Positions 28,001 through 36,968 are shown, counted from the first letter of the stretch. The stretch is DNA of 64,000 nt from Psychromonas aquimarina ATCC BAA-1526 (GCF_000428725.1 NZ_AUAM01000010.1:62001-126000), one strand, 5' to 3'. The notes: generated by a model from the letters alone, not told the origin. A program made the numbers and translations.

Positions 28001-29070
28001 TCAACATCCTGATCGGTCACTGAATGCGCACTTAAACTGATACTCAGAGCTGTTATCTGTTTTCGCTCAATTAACGAAGTGAAACTAACCGGCTGCTCAT
28101 GAATAATCGTCTCATCAAAATCGGCACGTATCACTGTTGTATGATGTTCATTTTGATGCTCTTTAGGAGCAGCCATCTCACCCACAAGGTTAGAGAAGTT
28201 AATCTGGGTAAGTTCTTGATATAATTCAGCGGCATTAACCGTGCGCTCATGTGCTTTTTTCTGCAGCGCCCGGCGGAGCAGAGCTGCAATCGGATGCCCG
28301 ACAATGGCGGCCGGAAGAGGCACATTTTCCTGACTAAGCTGTTTATGAAATACCGAAGCAAGATTAGAGCCGGACATTGCAGGCTGCCCGGTCAGGCATT
28401 CAATAAAAACCAACCCCCATACATAGAGATCGGTTTTTACCGTCGGCGGCTCGCCGCGGAGCTGTTCAGGTGAACTGTAGGAAGGCGTTCCCAGGGTTTC
28501 CTGAGTCAGGGTAATAGTTTTATAGTTCTGTAACCGCGCTTCGTCCACTAAAGTGCCGATACCAAAATCCAAGACTTTAACGTGTGTTTTAGCACCGATT
28601 TTACTGAGGATAATATTGGCAGGTTTAATATCTCGATGAATAACCCCCTGCTCATGAGCATGAGATAATGCATCTAACACCTGACGCATAATTTCAGCAG
28701 CATCAACAGGCGCCAAGGTACCGCATTCAGTTAGTGTCTGTTTTAAGGTTTTGCCTTCTACATACTCAAATACCGCATAAAGCAGATCAGCACAATTACC
28801 TTTATCTAATAAACGCACAATATTGGGGTGCTGCAGACGGCCGCCAAGTAAGGTTTCCCGCTCAAAACGATCGATATAACGCGCCCTTTTAGCCTCGTCA
28901 AATTCAGCACCGATCGATAAGAATTTAATAGCAACAATCTGCTCGGTATTAACCTGTCTGGCGCGATAAACACGGCCGAAACCGCCTTCACCTATTTTTT
29001 CCAGGAGTTGATACGCAGGCGAGTCGAACTGCGCGGCTATTTTATCGTTAACAATTGCTTCTCTAGTCAT
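25090..29070 (-). CDS. TOMM kinase/cyclase fusion protein 1 (kinase-cyclase-ATPase-TPR)
   Basis: A 1326-residue signalling protein from ATG 29070 (MTREAIV, aligned with the paralogue's start; the frame extends 23 codons further). Order: Ser/Thr kinase (GEGGFGRVYRA, VAIKFL, HRDIKPANII, LDFGIGT), class III cyclase-like domain (RKQITALSISLS, GTLGDTQLFYFGYP), AAA/STAND ATPase (YGEAGIGKSRLIF, LFLFEDMHWADP), then TPR-like helices. Kinase residues are intact, but the cyclase's first metal Asp is Ser, so nucleotide cyclisation is unlikely. The architecture matches the family named TOMM system kinase/cyclase fusion (TIGR03903, from memory). It presumably controls or times peptide production. Its stop overlaps the next start. 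Confidence 0.9.
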   Translation of the reverse strand: MTREAIVNDKIAAQFDSPAYQLLEKIGEGGFGRVYRARQVNTEQIVAIKFLSIGAEFDEAKRARYIDRFERETLLGGRLQHPNIVRLLDKGNCADLLYAVFEYVEGKTLKQTLTECGTLAPVDAAEIMRQVLDALSHAHEQGVIHRDIKPANIILSKIGAKTHVKVLDFGIGTLVDEARLQNYKTITLTQETLGTPSYSSPEQLRGEPPTVKTDLYVWGLVFIECLTGQPAMSGSNLASVFHKQLSQENVPLPAAIVGHPIAALLRRALQKKAHERTVNAAELYQELTQINFSNLVGEMAAPKEHQNEHHTTVIRADFDETIIHEQPVSFTSLIERKQITALSISLSAHSVTDQDVDYEVVDALHRDQKNQCLDTAVRYGGYHAGTLGDTQLFYFGYPVVSDNDSRLCARSALDIISSLRKRNTLLKSTHSIELELRIGIHTGLVTCYADAVPEGNTPNIAMQLSRMAGSEQVLCSDASRKILESYIEFEPAQSHKLGIKRTETPVYKLVAERIVEAFGFLRGTQNNHAFIGRVQEFSRLNELLQSRGEDNNKAKLAHIYGEAGIGKSRLIFELRNGASHMLHYVAQCLPEHVNNALYPILNMLKYKYSLEALTPENAVQKLRNKISNTELLTEQESIPVLCSWLGLPLPESIDVSTLSPEVQKQILFASLSALLVSQDPVTASQPNLFLFEDMHWADPTSIEFISFLSAENAFNNSDDVFISTSRQPLPVSLEQAGFDLIKLVKLSKQDTRDFVRVLFDKQNVSTSLLDIVVTRTDGIPLFIEELINMLKQKGLVQHLNGITDFVNADKISEVPTSLRDSLQQKLDALVSAKGTAQLAAAIGREFDYDLLTAASELGESQLQNDLRELVEAELIYQQRKVNGDSYIFKHALVRDAAYEGISPHALRHSHFQIANSLERYFPELADKEPTIVALHFASAEKFLQAVNYGIRAAKQSLSAGAFSETVSQTKQVELWLTDLDEEDLINSKLELNEILTTVSMHTDGWASDQIKEYTSQSIELLNSKQGYEKKELIKYLWWKIMQSLVAGEREHLAEAAQEIEELLDIASPSDKSAIFSILGYYYYTEGNCQKGREFLESALNYHSEVDQDPEHFKIYGWHCAVFSLASLARVCWDMGDTDLALKYVEKAVKKAKDSDDLGTLGITLMYASIVHQYNNDKASCLNTSEELLTLSKEHDLPVFAAYGRLIYAWAADDDSGQQQSLENLKNYGSMHAVAYFSSLIADIYISQGAVEEAVKRLDECIHLCQTIGEHYYEAQLYHRRALCRFHHFPAQRELAKKDFQQALLQAEKVGASYVVEKVKSDLTTIF

Positions 29071-29117
29071 ATTATTTTCATTATTTGGTGAGCATATCGC
29101 TATGAAGTCAATTAAAA

Positions 29118-29146
29118 AGGTTACGGCAGTAATTGACATTTTTCAA
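29118..29146 (-). promoter_or_regulatory. Predicted promoter of kinase/cyclase 1 with palindrome
   Basis: Minus strand: TTGAAA, 17-bp spacer, TAACCT. The spacer ends in an imperfect GTTAC-type inverted repeat overlapping the -10. The same layout at the same distance (about 49 bp) precedes the paralogue. Confidence 0.55.
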
Positions 29147-29540
29147 TGTGTCAGTAGCCGCAAACAGGACTTACAGTGCGTCTTTGATCTCATTTTTAAT
29201 ATTAAAAGCACGTTTGACAGAGCTAGTTTAAATATGATTCGGCAAGTAAATATAGAAATCCAAAGAGAAATGACGTAGATATCCCACTGAAAAAACACAG
29301 TAAAAAATAACATATGTGAATTCAGTTCAAACTGGTCAGGTTTTAATCAGGCAGGGAGCAATACTGTAAATAGATAATTAAAGTAATACTGTTTTAAGCT
29401 GTTCAAAGGCAGATTAAATAATAGATGCCGGCTATTTTTTACATCATCAAGAAAACATATCGCAAAAAGACGCTGTTAGGCAGTGTGCGGCTAGACAAAA
29501 AGATGCTAAACATTAGCGAAAAACATGAGCTGTTTGAGGT
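29147..29540. other. Intergenic region between precursor and kinase 1
   Basis: AT-rich; apart from the promoter and the precursor terminator at its edges I see no gene or repeat. Confidence 0.4.
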
Positions 29541-29566
29541 AAAAAGAAAGGGACAAATGTCCCTTT
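29541..29566 (-). terminator. Terminator directly after the precursor gene
   Basis: AAAGGGAC/GTCCCTTT around an AAAT loop, followed on the minus strand by CTTTTT. It lies about 25 bp past the precursor stop, so the precursor can be made as its own short message. Confidence 0.82.
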
Positions 29567-29590
29567 AAATCTACTGTAAAAGTAATTAAC

Positions 29591-29983
29591 TTAAATTGAA
29601 GAGAACGGGTAAGTTCTGCCTGTCGCCTGATAGTCAGCTAAAGCAATTGCTCTTTTTTCTAACTGCGGCGTCGGCGGTAATACCATGATCACTTCTGAAG
29701 CTAATTCGTTTTTAAAATGCGCCCAGCCGTTCAGACCTTTCTCTTCCTGGAATGCATTATCTCCGGCATAGTTCTCAACTTTCAGTTTTGTGCCAAGCGG
29801 CATTTTGTAACCGAACTCACGTACTGCCGTTTCTGCATCTGTTAATAACAGTTCACGAAACTGAGGACATTCCCACGCCTTAGCGACTGCTCTTGCCCAG
29901 GCATATTTCCACTCTTCATCATCCTTAAGGCCCATAATTACGTGTTCATCACCCGGCAGGCTAGTTTGCATTATTTCTGACAT
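29591..29983 (-). CDS. TOMM precursor with nitrile-hydratase-type leader, core ending PFSSI
   Basis: A 130-residue peptide. Residues about 25-75 (AWARAVAKAWECPQFRELLL, then EFGYKMPLGTKLKVE) match the nitrile-hydratase-alpha-derived leader family (NHLP; BMA_0021/BMA_0022 TOMM group, from memory). The tail IALADYQATGRTYPFSSI is the likely core. Known relatives that I recall end in PFTC or PFTCC; here Cys is replaced by Ser, so oxazoline or dehydro-type products are expected rather than thiazoles. AAAGGA seven bases upstream is a strong ribosome binding site, and a terminator follows at once. It sits between the two kinase/cyclase genes. Confidence 0.86.
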   Translation of the reverse strand: MSEIMQTSLPGDEHVIMGLKDDEEWKYAWARAVAKAWECPQFRELLLTDAETAVREFGYKMPLGTKLKVENYAGDNAFQEEKGLNGWAHFKNELASEVIMVLPPTPQLEKRAIALADYQATGRTYPFSSI

Positions 29984-30468
29984 GTTAAGTTTCCTTTGTA
30001 GTTATGTAATATTAATTTAAACACTCTACGAACAACCTAAAAATAGAATTATCATCTGTCCATTTGAACATCTACACAGGTTTGCTCAATATAAGAAATT
30101 ATTAAACAACTGCAGCTTTGCAAATTTAATAAATCTCGTTGATAACATTTCCCTATCGAATATTTATAATACTTCACCCAGCCATTTTTTTCACCCTATT
30201 GTCACAAAATAGATATCTTTAATAGACTGTTTTTCAGTAAACTTTTACCGTCATCATCTTTATCTTCAATCACTTGTGCCAAGAAAAACTATTTTCACTT
30301 TTAAACGACATAATTAAATATCAAACATTAATACCAATTAACATAACTAAATAAACTGGGAATACCAAGAAAAGATGCGAATTTTGACAGGACACGGTAA
30401 AAAAGATGTCTGCAGGGGAAACCGCTGATACCTATAGTAATCAGCGGCGTATCAAAAGAAGCTGTTAT
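29984..30468. other. Leader and promoter region of the precursor gene
   Basis: Very AT-rich, 485 bp. No gene, repeat or clear hairpin found; it should hold the precursor promoter, which I cannot place with confidence. Confidence 0.4.
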
Positions 30469-33400
30469 TTACCTGACTTCTCGACAGTCAGCTAATAATA
30501 AACTTGCCTCCTGAAAGACTGTAGTTTCAAAACCTTCACTAAACCGGACTAATAATGGTTCCAGTAATTCGCTGATCTTACGGGTCTGATTTTCAAGCTT
30601 ATAAAGCTTGCAAAGGTCTACACAAGCATCTAACTCTAATGCGATGGAGTGCTGTTTTTGGGCAATATTAACAGCACTTTTTAGAGCATCAACAGCGGCA
30701 TCAGTGTCGTATTCAGAGGAAGCTAAATAGCCCTTTGCCCGTATACGGTAAAGTGTAGACAGCGCAATAGTTTCTCCTGTTTTATGGCACCAGTTAATAC
30801 TTTCACTTAATAACTGCAGCGCCTGCTCAACATCACCCAGTTTGATCTTGGTTTCAGCGAGTGTCGCTTCATAAAAGGTCATTGCAAACAGTTCGTTTTC
30901 CGCCCGTTTTTGAGCAATAAACTGCGCCGTATGCTGCGTAGATTCATTCGCCCACTCTTCCAGACACTTTAAAAATAACGTACACCAGGCCATATCTGGA
31001 TAACGCTCACACATTTTTTTATTATCTTCGGAAACCTCAAGAATAAAATCCGGCTCTTTTCTAAAGTAGCCGATCAAACCAAGGTAGATATTCGCCATCG
31101 CAACCGATGCCGTATGACCGATTGCAGCAGCCCGCTCATGGGCACTTTTAGCCGTTGCAACCGCTTGATCTGCATAACCCAGCTTCCATAATGCTAATGC
31201 CAGCGTCATTCTGCAGTAAGACTCCGGCTCTAAGGAATATTTAACCGCTAAGCCCTGATGTTTTTCCGGATCATACATAGCAATAGCTGTTTCTAAGGTA
31301 TCTTTGGCCTGTAGATACATACCTTCCATATAATAGTTTTGCCCTAAAATACTTCTGATTGCTATTTCGAATTCTACATCCTTTAATAACATCGCCTGCT
31401 TAAGCAGCTCTTCAGCAGTTATTCTTGCTTTGCTGCGCATGGAGCGCACATTATAAAAACCAACTAACGCAAACTTACTGCTTCTTTCAAGTTCCATCTG
31501 CGCTTCTGTTAACGAGCCCGACGGTAAACTTTTCAAAGCCTGCAGCGCAATTTCACATCTTTTTATCTCTTCGCCGACACTGTCTGCTCCCATACCCGCA
31601 ACGATCATAATAGCCGGCAGCGTCACCGCTAATAAGTGCAGCGATGATTCAAACTTTTCTGCACTGTCTGTCCGTAATTCATTCCAGCTGAGTACTTTAT
31701 TAGCAATATCAAAAGCACTCTGGCTAAGCGACTTAGCTAATGCAGTTTGAGACGAGGATAACCCCAATTCAACCGCTTCAGTATAACGCTGCGCATTCGC
31801 CAGGTGTTCCGCCACTACTATATCAGAAGTGTTTGCCTGAGTTTTCAGTGCATCGGCCACACGGCTGTGAAGTGTAATTAAAGCCGCCGATGGAATAGAG
31901 TCATAAGCAGCATCTCTTACCAGAGCATGCTTGAAAATGTAGCTGTCTCCGGCAACCTTTCTCTGCAGGTAGATAAGTTCAGCTTCTAATAATTCAGCTA
32001 AATCATTCTGCAGCTGTGCAGCGCCTCGCTGTGAAGCGCCCGCAAGCAGATCATAATCAAACTCGCGGCCGATAACAGCGGCCAGCTGTGCTGTTTCTTT
32101 TGCTGACACCAATGTATCAAGTTTCTGCTGCAGGGAATCTCGTAAACTGTTGGGCACCTCATTAATATTTTCAGCATGCGTAAAGTCGGTAATACCGTTT
32201 AAATGCTGCGTCAGGCCTTTCTGCTTAAGCATGTTGACCAGTTCTTCAATAAACAGCGGAATACCGTCGGTTCGAGATACCACAACATCTAATAAATGGG
32301 CCGATACTTTTTTCTTATCAAAAAGGTTAATAACAAACTCACGGGTTTTAACCTGGGATAATTTAACTATCTCAATTAGTTCAAATTCAGATTCATTTAA
32401 CAGCTTAGGCAGAGGCAGACGAGAAGTGGTAATAAACACATCATCTGATTCAATAAAACCTTGATCCATCGTCAAGTAACCAACAAATTCAATGCTGGTT
32501 GGATCTGCCCAGTGCATGTCTTCAAAGAGAAACAGATTAGGCTGAGTTTCTCCTGCTCTGACCGGGCTGACTAACAAAGCAGACAGACCTGCAAATAAAA
32601 CCTGCTTCTGCAGTTCCGGGCTTAGAGGGGAAACAGGCATACCTTCGGGTAAAGGTAAACCTAGCCAGGAGCAAAGCACAGGCAGCGTTTCCTGTAAACG
32701 AAGCGGCTGTATCTGATTCAGCTCTTTAATAAGCTTCTGTACAGCAGCTGACTGTGTCAGAGCTTCTAATGAATACTTATGTTTAAGCATATTTAGAATC
32801 GGGTATAAGGCGTTATTTACCTGCTCAGGCAGACACTGTGCCACATGATGAAGCATCTGCGGACAGCGGTTTCTTAGTTCAAATATTAAACGCGACTTAC
32901 CTATCCCCGCTTCACCATAAACATGAGCGAACTTACAGCTGCTTTGTCTATTGGCGGCCGGATTATAAAGCAGTGAATCCAGGCGGTTAAGTTCTTCTTC
33001 CCGGCCGATAAAGGTATTATTATTTTGTGCTCCACGTAAAAATCCAAATGCTTCAACGTAGCGCTCGGATGTTAAATTAAACAAGGCTGTTTCAGTGGAA
33101 TCGATACCCAGGCTGCAGCTCTGCTGCGGCTCAAAATTAATATAGCCTTCCAGCATATTGCGGCTGCTGTCCGAACAAAGTACCTGACAACACCCCGCCA
33201 TACGCGCAAGCTGCATAGCAGTATTCGGCGTATCCCCTTCCGGCACGGCATCGGCATAACAGGTAACTAAACCAGTATGTATGCCGATCCGGATCTCCAT
33301 GCGAATCCCCTGGCTGCTTTTAAGCAGAGCATTACGTTTGCGTAAACTGCTGATCATATCCAGAGCGGTGCGTGCACACAGACGAGAGTCATTATCACTC

Positions 33401-34599
33401 ACCGCTGGATAACCAAAATAAAATAACTGCGTGTCACCCAGCGTACCGGCATGAAAACCGCCGTAACGGACAGCCGTATCTAAACACTGGTTTTTCTGAT
33501 CGCGGTGCAGTGCATCAACCACTTCATGATCAAGAACCTGATCTGTCACCGAATGCATACTTAAATTGATACTCAGCGCAGTTATCTGTTTACGCTCTGT
33601 TAAGCTGCTGTACTGCAATGCCTTATCATGAATAACAGTTTCATCAAAATCACTGCGCAGTACTGTTGTATGATGTTCATTCTGGTGCTCTTTGGGTGCG
33701 GCCATCTCACCGACAAGATTAGAAAAATTAATCTGCGCAAGTTCCTGGTATAACTCCCGCGCCTTAACTGTGCGCTCATGCGCTTTTTTCTGTAAAACCC
33801 GGCGCAACAGAGCCGCAATGGGATGACCGACAATAGCGGCCGGCAGAGGTACATTGGTCTGACTCAGCTGTTTATGAAATACCGATGCCAGATTAGAGCC
33901 CGACATAGCAGGCTGCCCGGTCAGACATTCAATAAAGACCAGGCCCCAGACATAAAGATCGGTTTTTACTGTCGGCGGCTCGCCGCGCAGCTGTTCAGGA
34001 GAACTATATGAGGGTGTACCTAAGGTTTCCTGCGTCAAGGTGATGCTTTTATGATCCTCTAAACGCGCTTCATTCACTAAGGTACCGATACCAAAATCAA
34101 GTACTTTAGCGTGTGTTTTGGCGCCTGTTTTACTGAGAATAATATTAGCGGGTTTAATATCGCGGTGGATAACTCCCTGCTCATGCGCATGGGACAATGC
34201 ATCTAAAACCTGCCTCATAACAGCAGCCGCATCAGCGGGCGGCAGAGTGCCGGATTCAAGCAGTGTCTGCTTTAAGGTTTTTCCTTCTACAAACTCAAAT
34301 ACTGCATAAAGAAGCTCTCCGCTTTTACCTTTATCTAACAAACGCACAATATTGGGATGCTGCAGTCGACTGCCTAATAACGTTTCCCGCTCAAAACGCT
34401 CTATGTAACGAGTCCTTTTAGGCGGATCAAATTCAGCACCGATCGACAAAAATTTAATAGCAACAATCTGCCCGGTATTAATCTGTACTGCACGATAAAC
34501 ACGGCCGAAACCGCCTTCGCCTATTTTTTCAAGCAGCTGATATACAGGAGAGTCAAACTGCTCAGAAATTTCATCACAAAGAGTTGCTTTTGTCGTCAT
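30469..34599 (-). CDS. TOMM kinase/cyclase fusion protein 2
   Basis: A 1376-residue paralogue of the protein at 25090-29070, starting MTTKATLCDE. The kinase (GEGGFGRVYRA, HRDIKPANII, LDFGIGT) and the cyclase/ATPase parts are very similar; the C-terminal TPR-like third has diverged strongly, which suggests that the pair sense or bind different partners. The cyclase again lacks the first metal Asp (ITALSINLS) but keeps GTLGDTQLFYFG. ATPase Walker A is YGEAGIGKSRLIF and Walker B LFLFEDMHWADP. It begins the island on the minus strand, followed by the precursor. Upstream is a promoter matching that of the paralogue. Confidence 0.9.
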   Translation of the reverse strand: MTTKATLCDEISEQFDSPVYQLLEKIGEGGFGRVYRAVQINTGQIVAIKFLSIGAEFDPPKRTRYIERFERETLLGSRLQHPNIVRLLDKGKSGELLYAVFEFVEGKTLKQTLLESGTLPPADAAAVMRQVLDALSHAHEQGVIHRDIKPANIILSKTGAKTHAKVLDFGIGTLVNEARLEDHKSITLTQETLGTPSYSSPEQLRGEPPTVKTDLYVWGLVFIECLTGQPAMSGSNLASVFHKQLSQTNVPLPAAIVGHPIAALLRRVLQKKAHERTVKARELYQELAQINFSNLVGEMAAPKEHQNEHHTTVLRSDFDETVIHDKALQYSSLTERKQITALSINLSMHSVTDQVLDHEVVDALHRDQKNQCLDTAVRYGGFHAGTLGDTQLFYFGYPAVSDNDSRLCARTALDMISSLRKRNALLKSSQGIRMEIRIGIHTGLVTCYADAVPEGDTPNTAMQLARMAGCCQVLCSDSSRNMLEGYINFEPQQSCSLGIDSTETALFNLTSERYVEAFGFLRGAQNNNTFIGREEELNRLDSLLYNPAANRQSSCKFAHVYGEAGIGKSRLIFELRNRCPQMLHHVAQCLPEQVNNALYPILNMLKHKYSLEALTQSAAVQKLIKELNQIQPLRLQETLPVLCSWLGLPLPEGMPVSPLSPELQKQVLFAGLSALLVSPVRAGETQPNLFLFEDMHWADPTSIEFVGYLTMDQGFIESDDVFITTSRLPLPKLLNESEFELIEIVKLSQVKTREFVINLFDKKKVSAHLLDVVVSRTDGIPLFIEELVNMLKQKGLTQHLNGITDFTHAENINEVPNSLRDSLQQKLDTLVSAKETAQLAAVIGREFDYDLLAGASQRGAAQLQNDLAELLEAELIYLQRKVAGDSYIFKHALVRDAAYDSIPSAALITLHSRVADALKTQANTSDIVVAEHLANAQRYTEAVELGLSSSQTALAKSLSQSAFDIANKVLSWNELRTDSAEKFESSLHLLAVTLPAIMIVAGMGADSVGEEIKRCEIALQALKSLPSGSLTEAQMELERSSKFALVGFYNVRSMRSKARITAEELLKQAMLLKDVEFEIAIRSILGQNYYMEGMYLQAKDTLETAIAMYDPEKHQGLAVKYSLEPESYCRMTLALALWKLGYADQAVATAKSAHERAAAIGHTASVAMANIYLGLIGYFRKEPDFILEVSEDNKKMCERYPDMAWCTLFLKCLEEWANESTQHTAQFIAQKRAENELFAMTFYEATLAETKIKLGDVEQALQLLSESINWCHKTGETIALSTLYRIRAKGYLASSEYDTDAAVDALKSAVNIAQKQHSIALELDACVDLCKLYKLENQTRKISELLEPLLVRFSEGFETTVFQEASLLLADCREVR

Positions 34600-34646
34600 A
34601 TTTTTTTCATTTTATTATGAGCTTGGAGCTCTGAAATTAGATAAAA

Positions 34647-34675
34647 AGGTTACGGTAGTAACAGGAATTTTGCAA
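34647..34675 (-). promoter_or_regulatory. Predicted promoter of kinase/cyclase 2 with palindrome
   Basis: Minus strand: TTGCAA, 17-bp spacer, TAACCT. A perfect GTTAC-N4-GTAAC inverted repeat (34649-34662) overlaps the -10, a likely operator. It matches the paralogue's promoter in sequence and distance. Confidence 0.6.
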
Positions 34676-35057
34676 TATTTCTGTACCAGCATTACGTTTC
34701 AGCTCTCATTTATAAGCTCATAATAGCAGTTTAATATAAGCAGTCTAATCAAGAATTTCACAAATATATCGACTGCCTAAAAGATAACCAGACAGCCTAT
34801 TTTACTGAAAGCGCACTCAAAAACAGCTTCTGCAGGATGAAACTATAACGGCAGGTTTGAATTTATGCATAAGCATAATGAATGTAAAAACCGGCTTGCA
34901 GCTGTTAACAACAAGCACGCGAAAAGACTTTATAATTAAGCACTGATTTTTCAACACCAAAACATCACTCAAATGTCCAATATTTAAGTAATACATACCT
35001 ACTCACATATAGGTTTTTCTGGTGCTTCAAAAACAGCACTGCCGGCCCTAAAAGTCT
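34676..35057. other. Intergenic region upstream of the island
   Basis: AT-rich; I see no gene. It separates the island from topB. Confidence 0.4.
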
Positions 35058-36968
35058 CTAAGATGACTTCTTTCTTTTAACTCTTCTTTTCTTCTTAAAC
35101 ACATTTACACCAGCCGGTAAATTTGTCAGTGCCTGCGGGCCGTCGGCAATAGCTTTGTCGATAATATTTTTTAACTGCCCCAGCAGCGGCGCCACAAAGC
35201 CCTGATAGCTTTGCGACTTTTCACTGATAGCATTCAGCTGCATCTCCCACTGGGCGGTCATATCCGGTAAAGTCAGCATCTCTGGTAAACTGTCAATCAG
35301 CTTACGCCCGGTTTCCGTCGCTTTGATGACTTTTCCCGTTCTCTGTAAAAACTGACGCTTAAACAGCAGTTCTATAATACCGGCGCGCGTTGCCTCGGTA
35401 CCTAATCCGTCGGTGTCTTTCAGTATCTTTTTCAGCTCAGCATCTTTGACATAACGGGCAATATTGCTCATAGCCGCCAGTAATGTTGCATCGGTAAAAT
35501 ACGCCGGCGGCTGAGTATTTTTCTCAATCACCTCTCCTTTATTACAAAACAGCTTCTGCCCCTTAATCAGCCTGGGCAGAAATGTATCTTTTTCCTGTTT
35601 ATCAAATAATACTTTCCAGCCGTCACTGAGTTTAGATTTTGCTTTACTGATAAAAAGACCGTTATTGATCTCAATCTCAGCCTTACACTCTGCATATTGA
35701 TAATCAGGATAAAACTGACACAAATACTGGCGGGCAATAAGGTTATAAATATTCTGCGACATCTTATCTAAACTGTTTAACGATTTTTTACTATCAGTGG
35801 GGATAATTGCATGATGCGCATCAACTTTTTTATCATTCCAGGCCCGGCCCTTAATAGACAAATCAATGTTATCCACAGCTTGTTGTAGGGATAAGTCATT
35901 GTTTGAAATGGCCTGAGTGACCGATTTTGCCTGGCTGTGATGATTACGCGGTAAATATCGCGAGTCCGAACGAGGATAAGTTATTAACTTATATCTTTCA
36001 TATAAAACCTGACAAATATCTAAAACCTGCTGCGCGCTGCAGCCGTAACGTTTAGCGGCATCAATCTGCAGTGCAGATAAATTATAAGGCAGCGGCGCTG
36101 TCTGTTTTTTGTTCTTAGCAGTAAAACTAATCACCACTGCAGGCTGATTTGTAATGCGGGCGGCTACATTCTCAGCAAGCCCTTTTATTAAAACGCGCCC
36201 TTCTTCATCCTGATACTGAGCACAGGCTTCACTGGGTTTCCATTTTGCCGTGAACGCCTGTGCACCGTCCTCAACATTAGTAATTAATGATGCCAGCACT
36301 TCATAAAAAGGTTTACTGACAAACTGTTCAATCTGCTGATCCCGCCTTGCCACCAGCCCTAATAACGGTGTTTGTACCCGCCCGACTGAAATAACCCCTT
36401 TATAACCTGACTTTTGCGCCTGCAGCGTATAAACACGGGTCAAATTCAAGCCATATAACCAGTCCGCCCGGGTTCTTGCCAGAGCCGAGGTCGACAGAGC
36501 GATAAACTCCTGATTAGAGCGTAACTGCTGCAGCGAACGTTTAACTGCATTGGTTGTTAAATCACTCACCAGACAACGCTGCGTCTGTTTAAGTTTATTA
36601 CCTTTAACACCGCTGAAATGAATCACCTCATCGACCAGCAGCTGCCCTTCTCGGTCGGGGTCGCCGACATGCACCAGCTGATCAGCCTGTTTAATCAGTT
36701 TTTTTAATACAGCCAGCTGCTTACTGGTGCGGGGAGTCGATTTCAGTTTCCATTTTTCAGGAATAATAGGCAGGTGTTCAAACTTCCATTTTTTATATTC
36801 AGGATCGTAAGCTTCCGGATCAACCTGTGTTAACAAGTGTCCAATACACCAGCTGACCACATCACCATTACCGACATGAATACAGCCGTCCGCTTTTCGA
36901 TGTGGTTTGGGCAGCGCATCAGCAACGGCACGCGCAAGACTTGGTTTTTCAGCAATATAAAGTTTCAT
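35058..36968 (-). CDS. topB: DNA topoisomerase III
   Basis: A type IA topoisomerase that decatenates DNA. The 636-residue protein opens with the Toprim signature MKLYIAEKPSLARAVA and has GDPDREGQLL with the metal acids. The active-site tyrosine is in LITYPRSDSRYLP. A basic tail (KKKRRVKRKKS) ends the protein. Length and motifs match E. coli TopB. It is a single gene on the minus strand, just outside the TOMM island; some TopB genes mark integrative elements, but nothing else here supports one. Confidence 0.95.
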   Translation of the reverse strand: MKLYIAEKPSLARAVADALPKPHRKADGCIHVGNGDVVSWCIGHLLTQVDPEAYDPEYKKWKFEHLPIIPEKWKLKSTPRTSKQLAVLKKLIKQADQLVHVGDPDREGQLLVDEVIHFSGVKGNKLKQTQRCLVSDLTTNAVKRSLQQLRSNQEFIALSTSALARTRADWLYGLNLTRVYTLQAQKSGYKGVISVGRVQTPLLGLVARRDQQIEQFVSKPFYEVLASLITNVEDGAQAFTAKWKPSEACAQYQDEEGRVLIKGLAENVAARITNQPAVVISFTAKNKKQTAPLPYNLSALQIDAAKRYGCSAQQVLDICQVLYERYKLITYPRSDSRYLPRNHHSQAKSVTQAISNNDLSLQQAVDNIDLSIKGRAWNDKKVDAHHAIIPTDSKKSLNSLDKMSQNIYNLIARQYLCQFYPDYQYAECKAEIEINNGLFISKAKSKLSDGWKVLFDKQEKDTFLPRLIKGQKLFCNKGEVIEKNTQPPAYFTDATLLAAMSNIARYVKDAELKKILKDTDGLGTEATRAGIIELLFKRQFLQRTGKVIKATETGRKLIDSLPEMLTLPDMTAQWEMQLNAISEKSQSYQGFVAPLLGQLKNIIDKAIADGPQALTNLPAGVNVFKKKRRVKRKKSS

